From assembly GCA_005240145.1 (NCBI GenBank), contig SBAS01000042.1, positions 1 through 61,451 on the forward strand: a DNA stretch of 61,451 bases, read 5' to 3'. This DNA comes from Nitrosomonadales bacterium. GTDB lineage: Bacteria; Pseudomonadota; Gammaproteobacteria; Burkholderiales; SG8-39. Position numbers and translations under genes: made by a program. Numbering within the stretch: position 1 is the stretch's first letter; each line of letters opens with the position of its first letter. The notes below the pieces were generated by a model. It was not told where the DNA came from and ran no database searches. It saw nothing but the letters and a program-made list of their open reading frames with translations. Below are positions 15,992 to 21,904 of the stretch, in pieces.

Positions 15992-16396
15992 ATGGCGAAA
16001 TCCGCACCCCGCCCCGCGGCGCCGCGCAGCAAGGCCTATGTCGCAGGGTTGCGAATACGGCGCCGCTGGCTCGGCAAGGCTTACGTCGACAAGGCCTTGC
16101 GCGAGGCCGACGACTTCACCATCGACCTGCAGCACTACGTCACCGAACACGGCTGGGGCGCGAGCTGGGCGCGCGGCGTGCTGCCGATGAAAACGCGCGC
16201 CTTCATGAACCTCGCCATGATCTCGGCGCTCAACCGGCCGCACGAACTGGAAATCCACCTGCGCGGCGCGCTGCGCAACGGCATGACGCAGCAGGAAATC
16301 AAGGAAGTGTTCCTCCACGTCGCCTGCTACTGCGGCGCCCCCGCCGCCCTTGACAGCTTTCGCATCGCCAAGCGCATCTTCGCCGAAACCAAATAA
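15992..16396 (+). CDS. Carboxymuconolactone decarboxylase family protein
   Basis: A 134-residue AhpD/CMD-fold protein. The conserved C-terminal part reads MNLAMISALNRPHELEIH, then GALRNGMTQQEIKEVFLH, then VACYCGAPAALDSF, the core of the PcaC-like subgroup (conserved E, H and CG). PcaC decarboxylates 4-carboxymuconolactone in protocatechuate degradation; many homologues have unknown substrates and there are no other pca genes nearby, so the general name is safer. The start is preceded by AGGAG. Downstream a palindromic repeat begins right at the stop codon. Confidence 0.88.
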   Translation: MAKSAPRPAAPRSKAYVAGLRIRRRWLGKAYVDKALREADDFTIDLQHYVTEHGWGASWARGVLPMKTRAFMNLAMISALNRPHELEIHLRGALRNGMTQQEIKEVFLHVACYCGAPAALDSFRIAKRIFAETK

Positions 16397-16419
16397 AAAC
16401 AGGGACAGTCCACGTTTCC
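16395..16419. repeat. Palindromic repeat (family B), GGGACAGTCC core
   Basis: The segment contains AAACAGGGACAGTCCACG. A second copy in the other orientation lies at 35929-35956, with a perfect GGGAC-T-GTCCC palindrome. Both copies sit immediately after a stop codon, so they may act as 3' hairpins or be REP-type elements. Confidence 0.6.
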
Positions 16420-16429
16420 TGGGACGCCG

Positions 16430-16768
16430 AGAGCGCCGACGGGCGCGGCCGCGGCAATTCTCGGGCGAAGCCTCGGGCAGGATGACGACGAACTCCTCAC
16501 CGCCGTAGCGGCAGGCGATGTCCTCGGCGCGCACGTGGGTGACGAGGTAGTCCCCCAGCACGCGCTTCACGCGCTCGCAGTCCTCGGGGTGGATTTCGCG
16601 GCAGGAATCCGTGCCCTGCAGGTTCTTGTCGCCGAAAACGCTGTTGTGGGACGGGCTGTCGTAGAGGCGCCTGCCCTCGGTGTCGAACATCGCCACCAGG
16701 TCCGACATGTTGTCGAGCACCTGCCCGAGAGTACGGGCGTAGTCCGGGTCGGGTGGCAACGCGGCCAT
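16430..16768 (-). pseudogene. Relic of a PAS-GGDEF diguanylate cyclase
   Basis: From the ATG at 16768 the frame encodes a PAS-type start (LGQVLDNMSDLVAMFDTEGR, then HPEDCERVKR). It then jumps in frame to the middle of a GGDEF domain: LGDYLVTHVRAEDIACRYGG followed by EEFVVILPEASPENCRGRA, after which similarity stops. The end of the PAS domain, the first ~70 residues of GGDEF and the whole GGDEF C-terminus are missing. The GGEEF signature itself survives, but the fold cannot be complete, so no cyclase activity is expected. The open frame runs on for 150 codons through the opposite strand of the preceding gene, which is chance. The rest of this 450-base gap holds only the family B repeat. Confidence 0.65.
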
Positions 16769-16843
16769 GGCGGGCTCCACGACAGAGGAGCGGGGAATGC
16801 TAAACCTATTCCCCTCCCAGAAGGGGGAATTGCCGCCCCTGAC

Positions 16844-17269
16844 CTACTTGCCCGCGTCGAGCGCTCTTATCACCTGGTCCGTGATGTCGATGCGGGTGCT
16901 GGCGTAGGTGGCGTCGAGGAAGACGATGTCCATCTTCCCGGCCTCGGCGATGCGCCGGATGATGCCGTTGGCGCGGGCGAGGAACCGCTTCAACTCGTCG
17001 TCGCGGCGCTGGTTGAACTCGTCGGCCAGGGCGGCGCTACGCCGCGCGATGTCGGCCGCGGGCCCGGCGGCGATCTCCTTTTCGCGCTTCTGGATATCGG
17101 CGCCGAGACTCTCCGCCGCCTTTTGCGAAGCGCGCGAATCGCGCGTCATGCGCTCGGTGTTGACGTAGCCGATCTTGTAGCTGTTCGCCGCCGGCTGCTG
17201 CGCCGTCGCGGGGCAGGCGGCCGCGAGGAGCACCGCGGCGAGGATCGAACCGGACCTGAATACCTGCAT
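16844..17269 (-). CDS. OmpH/Skp-family periplasmic chaperone
   Basis: A 141-residue protein with a signal peptide (VFRSGSILAAVLLAAACPAT, then AQQ) and the Skp opening YKIGYVNTERMTRDS. The central part is a charged coiled-coil arm (KREKEIAAGPAADIARRSAA, RRDDELKRFLARANGII). The end IVFLDATYASTRIDITDQVI matches the family's C-terminal strand. Skp/OmpH proteins hold unfolded outer-membrane proteins in the periplasm; standalone paralogues outside the bamA-lpx cluster, as here, are common in betaproteobacteria. The ATG at 17269 is preferred to a GTG at 17284 because it starts the signal peptide. The gene follows the ABC-F gene closely and may be cotranscribed. Confidence 0.82.
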   Translation of the reverse strand: MQVFRSGSILAAVLLAAACPATAQQPAANSYKIGYVNTERMTRDSRASQKAAESLGADIQKREKEIAAGPAADIARRSAALADEFNQRRDDELKRFLARANGIIRRIAEAGKMDIVFLDATYASTRIDITDQVIRALDAGK

Positions 17270-17283
17270 GGGAGTCCATCGCA

Positions 17284-18939
17284 CTAGGCGGCCGCCAGTT
17301 CCGAGCCGGCCTCCGCCAGATAGTCCTCGTAGTTGCCCTGAAAGTCCATGACCTGGGCCGCAGCGCCGGGCTTTTTCCCCGGCCGCAGCTCGATGATGCG
17401 CGTCGCGAGCGAAGAGACGAACTCGCGGTCGTGGGAGACGAAAATCAGCGTCCCCGTGTACTTGTCGAGCGCGGTGTTGAGCGACTCGATGGATTCCATG
17501 TCGAGGTGGTTGGTCGGCTCATCGAGCAGCATCACGTTGGGCATCTGCAGCACGAGCTTGCCGATCAGCATGCGCTGCCCCTCGCCGCCCGAAATCACCT
17601 TGAGCGACTTCTTCTGGTCGTCGCCCGAGAAGAGGAGCTGGCCCAGGGTTGCGCGCACGATCAGGTCGTCCTGCTCGGGGCGGTCCTTGCGGCGCCAGCG
17701 GCCGAGCCAGTCGGCCAGACTTTCATCCTTCACGTTCTCGGCGCCCCGGAATTCGTCCACCGGATCCTGCGGCCAGTAGCCCAGGCGCGCCTTCTCCGAC
17801 CACTTAACCGTTCCTGCGTTTACTTCCAGATTATTTGCAAGACAACGAAGGAGGGTCGTCTTGCCGATGCCGTTCGGACCAATGATTGCAATTTTCTCTC
17901 CGGCTTCTATGGAGATGTTGAATTTATCTATTAATTTCTTTTCCCCATATCCCTTTGCAAGCCCCTGAACCTCCACCGCCAGCCGGTGCAGCTTCTCCTT
18001 CGGGTCGATCTGGAAGCGGATGTACGGATACTGCCGGCTGGAGGGCTTCACGTCCTCGGGCTTGAGCTTCTCGATCATCTTCATGCGCGAGGTCGCCTGG
18101 CGCGCCTTCGCCTTGTGGGCGCGAAAGCGCCGCACGAAGTCCTCGAGGTCCGAGATGCGGTCTTTGGCCTTGGCGTTGTCCTTCTGCAGCTGCTGCTTGG
18201 CCAGCGTCGAGGCTTCCATGTAGTCGTCGTAGCTGCCCGGGTAGACCTTGATGCCGCCGTAGTCCACGTCCGCCATGTGCGTGCACACCGCGGAGAGGAA
18301 GTGCCGGTCGTGCGAGATGATCACCATCGTGCTCGTGCGCGCCTCCAGCACCTCTTCCAGCCAGCGGATGCTGTTGATGTCGAGGTTGTTGGTCGGCTCA
18401 TCCAGCAGCAGGATGTCCGGGTCGCCAAAGAGCGCCTGCGCCAGCAGCACGCGCAGCTTCCAGCCCGGCGCCACCGCGCTCATCGGACCGTTGTGTTGCT
18501 CGATCGCCACGCCCAGTCCCAGCAGCAGCTCCCCCGCCCGCGATTCGGAGGTGTAGCCGCCGTACTCCGCGTACTTCGCTTCCAGCTCCGCCGCGTGCAT
18601 GAACGCCTTCTCGTCGGCGTCCGGATCGGCGTAGATGGCGTCTCGCTCGCGCATCGCCGCCCACATCTCGGCGTGTCCTTGGAGCACCACGTCGAGCACC
18701 CGCTCGTCCTCGTACGCGAACTGGTCCTGGCGCAGCCGCCCCACCCGCTCGTTGGCATCGATCGCCACCGTCCCCGCGGAAGGCTCCAGCTCCCCGCCCA
18801 GGATCTTCATGAAGGTCGACTTGCCGCAGCCGTTGGCCCCGATCAGGCCATAGCGGTTGCCGCCGCCGAATTTGACAGAGACATCCGAAAAGAGGGGCTG
18901 AGCCCCGAACTGCATGGCGATGTTGGATGCGACGATCAC
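17284..18939 (-). CDS. ybiT: ABC-F family ATPase (YbiT type)
   Basis: A 551-residue soluble protein with two ABC ATPase domains. NBD1: Walker [19 protein letters not shown] and Walker [16 protein letters not shown] linker with [20 protein letters not shown] follows. NBD2: Walker [14 protein letters not shown], signature [13 protein letters not shown] and Walker [15 protein letters not shown]. The opening [20 protein letters not shown] and the linker wording are those of YbiT rather than EttA or Uup. ABC-F proteins bind the ribosomal E site and rescue or tune translation. NBD1 has the diverged signature [15 protein letters not shown], as is usual for YbiT. It ends with TAG. Confidence 0.92.
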   Translation of the reverse strand: MIVASNIAMQFGAQPLFSDVSVKFGGGNRYGLIGANGCGKSTFMKILGGELEPSAGTVAIDANERVGRLRQDQFAYEDERVLDVVLQGHAEMWAAMRERDAIYADPDADEKAFMHAAELEAKYAEYGGYTSESRAGELLLGLGVAIEQHNGPMSAVAPGWKLRVLLAQALFGDPDILLLDEPTNNLDINSIRWLEEVLEARTSTMVIISHDRHFLSAVCTHMADVDYGGIKVYPGSYDDYMEASTLAKQQLQKDNAKAKDRISDLEDFVRRFRAHKAKARQATSRMKMIEKLKPEDVKPSSRQYPYIRFQIDPKEKLHRLAVEVQGLAKGYGEKKLIDKFNISIEAGEKIAIIGPNGIGKTTLLRCLANNLEVNAGTVKWSEKARLGYWPQDPVDEFRGAENVKDESLADWLGRWRRKDRPEQDDLIVRATLGQLLFSGDDQKKSLKVISGGEGQRMLIGKLVLQMPNVMLLDEPTNHLDMESIESLNTALDKYTGTLIFVSHDREFVSSLATRIIELRPGKKPGAAAQVMDFQGNYEDYLAEAGSELAAA

Positions 18940-19096
18940 TGGGGTTCCAGAAACAAAAAAGCCGGCCTCAGCCAGCTGCGGATGGGTCTACGTTCGAGGC
19001 CGCATTATAGCAGCGCCAGATTGTTCTAGAATTGAGCCATGGGGAAGGCGCCGCAAGACGCTGCTCCAGGCACGTCAACCAACCAGGGGGAAGTTC

Positions 19097-19381
19097 ATGA
19101 GCAAACTGTTATCCGTAGTCATCGCCGCGGCGTTCGCTGCCGTCAGCGTCAGCGCCGTGGCGCAAACCAAGGACGTCAAGGCCAAGGACGGCGGCGTCAA
19201 GAGCCCGGACGGCAAGGCAGTCGTCACCAAGGCAGCCAAGGAAGCACCCAAGGCGGCGCCTGCACCGGCGCCCGCCGCCAAGCCCGCCGAGAAGCCCAAG
19301 GCCAAGGCCGGCGACGTGAAGACCAAGGACGGCGCGCCCGTTAAGGCCAAGGACAAGAAGGACGTCAAGACCAAGAGCTAG
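19097..19381 (+). CDS. Small secreted Lys/Ala-rich protein
   Basis: A 94-residue protein with a signal peptide (LLSVVIAAAFAAVSVSAVAQ). The mature part is almost entirely Lys, Ala, Asp and Pro, with repeated DVK-x-KDG units (TKDVKAKDGGVKS, GDVKTKDGAPVKAKD) around an Ala-Pro stretch. No structured domain is expected. Similar short KA-rich periplasmic proteins occur in betaproteobacteria without known function; binding to DNA, polyphosphate or cell wall is possible but unproven. A GGGGG purine run precedes the start. A strong intrinsic terminator follows the stop codon within 30 bases, so it is probably a monocistronic, well-expressed gene. Confidence 0.75.
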   Translation: MSKLLSVVIAAAFAAVSVSAVAQTKDVKAKDGGVKSPDGKAVVTKAAKEAPKAAPAPAPAAKPAEKPKAKAGDVKTKDGAPVKAKDKKDVKTKS

Positions 19382-19410
19382 TCGCCACACTTCGTCGCGA
19401 GACGAACCCG

Positions 19411-19447
19411 CAGCGAGGCGAGTTTTCCGCGCCTCGCTGTTTTTTTT
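19411..19447 (+). terminator. Rho-independent terminator
   Basis: A perfect 10-base stem, CAGCGAGGCG pairing with CGCCTCGCTG, with a 9-base loop, is followed directly by eight T. It ends the KA-rich gene. There are few A on the 5' side, so it is mainly one-directional. Confidence 0.92.
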
Positions 19448-19467
19448 GTGTGAATTGCCTTCTTAAT

Positions 19468-20571
19468 TCACAGCAAACTGCGCACTAAGAACGGCAGGCT
19501 GACATCCATCCGGTAGTCTATGTCCGAATGGTCGTCGTCGAACTCCTCGTACCGGTGCTTGATCCCCGCTTCCGCCAGTCGCTGCGACAGCAAACGCGAG
19601 CCGTAGTGGATGTGGTACTGGTCTTTCCAGCCGCAGTCGATGTAGATGCCGCGCAATGACTTCAGGTTGGCGCGATACCTCTCCACCAGGTTGATCGGGT
19701 CGTGGCGGCGCCAGTTGCGCCAGCGTTTCATGATCACTTCGCCGGTTTCGGCGTTGAAGGGGATGCGGAAGCCGTTGGGGGCGCGCGGGTCGGGGTCGTA
19801 GGTGGCGGCCATGCACAGGTTCATGATGGCGTGACCCTCTTTGCCGGTGAGTTTTTCGCGCTTCCAGACTGATTGAAGGAAGCGCTTGATGCGGCCGTCG
19901 TCGAGGCCGGCTTCGAGTTTGCGGTTGCGGGGGAGGGTCTGGCGCCCTTCCCTGCGCTTGGGGCGGCGGTACTTGGCGAGTTCGTTCAGGGTGTTGGGCC
20001 AGTCGTGCCAGTAGACGAAGTCGAAGTAGGCATCCCCTGAATGGTTGGCGATGGCGCCCCAGGTCTGCGGGTACTTCATGCCGTGGATCATCGAGCCGTA
20101 GCCGCCGGAGGATTTGCCGAAGCAGCCGCGGTGATCGCGGCCCTCCAGTGTGCGGAATTCGCGGTCGACGAAAGGGACGATTTCGTGGCGGAGGTAGTCG
20201 GCGTAGCTGCCGATCGCGGATGAGTTGACGTACTGGTTGCCGCCCAGCGCGGTGAAGCAGTCGGGGAAGACGATGATCACCGGCCCCATTTTCTTTTCGT
20301 GGATGAGGCGCGCGGCGCGCTCGGGGACGTTGTCGCCGAAGGGTTTCCAGTTGGCGTGCGCGAGGCCGGAGCCGGTGAAGCCGACGAGGTCGTAGAGCAC
20401 CGGATAGCGTTTCCTGCCGCTATGGTCGTAGCCCGGCGGCAGCCAGACGCCGAGCTTCCTCACGTGCGGATCGCCGAGCGGGTTGCTTTTGAGGATGTTC
20501 GAGACGTGCTCGAGGACGACGAGGGTGCCGGCGTATTCCGAACCGATCCCTTTGGGGCGTTTGAGGGACAT
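19468..20571 (-). CDS. Esterase family protein (esterase D/antigen 85-like alpha/beta-hydrolase)
   Basis: A 367-residue protein of the putative-esterase (PF00756-like) family. After VRKLGVWLPPGYDHSGRKRY comes YPVLYDLVGFTGSG; the nucleophile elbow is RGCFGKSSGGYGSM and the C-terminal FDDDHSDIDYRMDVSLPFL probably supplies the histidine. No signal peptide is visible. The first 41 codons (20449-20571) are repeated at 21290-21400 on the same strand, on the other side of vapBC. It converges with the KA-rich gene across a 86-base gap that holds the terminator. The substrate is unknown. Confidence 0.88.
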   Translation of the reverse strand: MSLKRPKGIGSEYAGTLVVLEHVSNILKSNPLGDPHVRKLGVWLPPGYDHSGRKRYPVLYDLVGFTGSGLAHANWKPFGDNVPERAARLIHEKKMGPVIIVFPDCFTALGGNQYVNSSAIGSYADYLRHEIVPFVDREFRTLEGRDHRGCFGKSSGGYGSMIHGMKYPQTWGAIANHSGDAYFDFVYWHDWPNTLNELAKYRRPKRREGRQTLPRNRKLEAGLDDGRIKRFLQSVWKREKLTGKEGHAIMNLCMAATYDPDPRAPNGFRIPFNAETGEVIMKRWRNWRRHDPINLVERYRANLKSLRGIYIDCGWKDQYHIHYGSRLLSQRLAEAGIKHRYEEFDDDHSDIDYRMDVSLPFLVRSLL

Positions 20572-20577
20572 GCGTGT

Positions 20578-20979
20578 TTACGCCCAGTTCTCGACCTTCA
20601 ATCCCTCGACGCGGCGAAAGTGCTTCTCGTTGTTGGTCACCAGCACGGCGCCGGCGCTGCGCGCGTGGGCCGCGATCATGAGGTCCATGTTGCCGATCGG
20701 CGTACCCGCCGATTCAAGCTTGGCGCGGATGTCGGCGTAGTCCCGGGCGGCGGCGCGGGACCATTCGAGTACCGTCAGCCTGCGCAGGAAATCCGCGACC
20801 ATCGACGCCAGGGCGCGCGGCGAGCCCTTCGCCTTCACGCCATAGAGCAGTTCGGCCTCGGACACCACGGAGAGGCACAGCTGCCCGCTGTCCAGTCCGG
20901 CGAAGCGCGTGCGCACGGACTCCGGTCGCTTGCGGATGATGTAGCTCGAGGTGTCGGTGTCGAGCAGGTAGCGCTTCAC
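20578..20979 (-). CDS. vapC: VapC toxin (PIN-domain ribonuclease)
   Basis: A 133-residue PIN-domain protein. The acidic residues of the nuclease site are visible: D7 in [11 protein letters not shown]43 in SEAELLYG, and D99 in [12 protein letters not shown], with [10 protein letters not shown] near the end. VapC toxins cleave tRNA or rRNA when freed from VapB. The start overlaps the vapB stop by 4 bases, the usual coupled arrangement. It ends 6 bases before the esterase start codon. All motifs are intact, so it is probably active. Confidence 0.92.
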   Translation of the reverse strand: MKRYLLDTDTSSYIIRKRPESVRTRFAGLDSGQLCLSVVSEAELLYGVKAKGSPRALASMVADFLRRLTVLEWSRAAARDYADIRAKLESAGTPIGNMDLMIAAHARSAGAVLVTNNEKHFRRVEGLKVENWA

Positions 20980-21218
20980 TTGAACAGCCTGCGCTTCTGC
21001 GGCGGCCTGTCGTTGCGGCGAGCGAGGTAAGCCTGCGCACCCTCCGGCTTTGCGTCGAAGAAGTCATCCCAGGACGAGGGCTTGGCCGAGAGCACGACCT
21101 TGTCGCCGACCTTGGACACGAACACCTCGTCGGCGCCTTCGAAGCGGAACTTCGCGGGCAGGCGCACGGCCTGGCTGCGGCCGTTGCGGAACAATTTGGC
21201 AGTGGCCGGACGGTCCAT
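20976..21218 (-). CDS. vapB: VapB antitoxin (AbrB/MazE-type)
   Basis: An 80-residue antitoxin. The N-terminal half is a swapped-hairpin DNA-binding domain ([20 protein letters not shown], then [17 protein letters not shown]). The C-terminal half ([16 protein letters not shown]) is the flexible toxin-binding part. It should neutralise VapC and repress its own promoter. A strong AGGAGG ribosome-binding site lies 8 bases before the start, and a near-consensus promoter lies directly upstream. Confidence 0.92.
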   Translation of the reverse strand: MDRPATAKLFRNGRSQAVRLPAKFRFEGADEVFVSKVGDKVVLSAKPSSWDDFFDAKPEGAQAYLARRNDRPPQKRRLFK

Positions 21219-21245
21219 GAACGGTCCTCCTGGGAGCGACGGCGC

Positions 21246-21274
21246 ATTCTAGGCCGCCCGCTGGTATATATCAA
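21246..21274 (-). promoter_or_regulatory. Sigma-70-type promoter of vapBC
   Basis: On the minus strand TTGATA (21274-21269) and TAGAAT (21251-21246) are separated by exactly 17 bases, about 28 bases before the vapB start. This gives vapBC its own promoter, independent of the esterase fragment upstream. Confidence 0.65.
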
Positions 21275-21289
21275 GGCATAGGCCAGGGC

Positions 21290-21400
21290 GCCGAGCTTCC
21301 TCACGCGCGGATCGCCGAGGGGATTGCCCTTCAGGATCCGTGAGTGATGCTCGAGGACGACGAAGGTGCAGGGAGGACCTTTGGGGCGTTTGAGGGACAT
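21290..21400 (-). pseudogene. Duplicated 5' end of the esterase gene
   Basis: The 37 codons from the ATG at 21400 read MSLKRPKG, then FVVLEHHSRILKGNPLGDPR and VRKLG, closely matching codons 1-41 of the esterase at 20571 (MSLKRPKG...LVVLEH...GDPHVRKLG) in the same orientation. After codon 37 similarity ends at the vapBC promoter region. The two copies are 829 bases apart and bracket vapBC. The fragment cannot encode an enzyme. Confidence 0.82.
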
Positions 21401-21413
21401 GGGGCCGTATCCT

Positions 21414-21884
21414 ATGCTGGCCTCCGATCTGGCGGTGCTCTATGGCGTCCAAACCAAGGTTCTCGTCCAGGCGGTCAAGCGCAATCGCGAACGTTTCCCG
21501 TCGGATTTCTCTTTTCAATTGACGGAACAAGAAGTTAGAGCTTTAAGGTCACAAATTGTGACCTTAGACAAAGCCGGCGACCCGTCGCAGGGACGCGGCA
21601 AACACGCGAAGTACGTGCCGTACGCGTTCACCGAGCAAGGCGTCGCCATGCTGTCCTCGGTGCTGAAGAGCAGACAGGCTGTACAGGTCAATGTGGAGAT
21701 CATGCGTGCCTTCGTGCGCCTGCGCGACTTGATCGGGCACAACCGGGACTTGTCGAAACGACTGGACGATCTTGAATCGAAGTACGACCGGCAGTTCAAG
21801 GTCGTCTTCGATGCGATACGGGAGCTGATGGCGCCTCCGGCGCCCACACCAAAACGCCGAATAGGATTTGTCTCCAGCGACTGA
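21414..21884 (+). CDS. ORF6N-domain DNA-binding protein, 5'-truncated
   Basis: A 156-residue protein with an ORF6N (KilA-N-related) domain: LASDLAVLYGVQTKVLVQAV, NRERFPSDFSFQLTEQEVRA, YVPYAFTEQGVAMLSSVL and VNVEIMRAFVRLRDL, followed by a C-terminal coiled coil. These proteins occur on phages, plasmids and accessory islands and probably bind DNA. Family members begin about 15-20 residues earlier with a strand such as I-x-GQRV-M; here that part is replaced by unrelated sequence where the esterase fragment starts (21400). The gene was therefore probably cut at its 5' end by the rearrangement. In-frame starts at 21366 and 21399 fall in the esterase-derived sequence. Confidence 0.82.
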   Translation: MLASDLAVLYGVQTKVLVQAVKRNRERFPSDFSFQLTEQEVRALRSQIVTLDKAGDPSQGRGKHAKYVPYAFTEQGVAMLSSVLKSRQAVQVNVEIMRAFVRLRDLIGHNRDLSKRLDDLESKYDRQFKVVFDAIRELMAPPAPTPKRRIGFVSSD

Positions 21885-21904
21885 GCGGGGCCTCCGCAAT
21901 ACTC

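Noticed and set aside
17270-17284. GTG start for the OmpH-like gene
   Set aside because: It would add five residues before a signal peptide that begins at the ATG at 17269.
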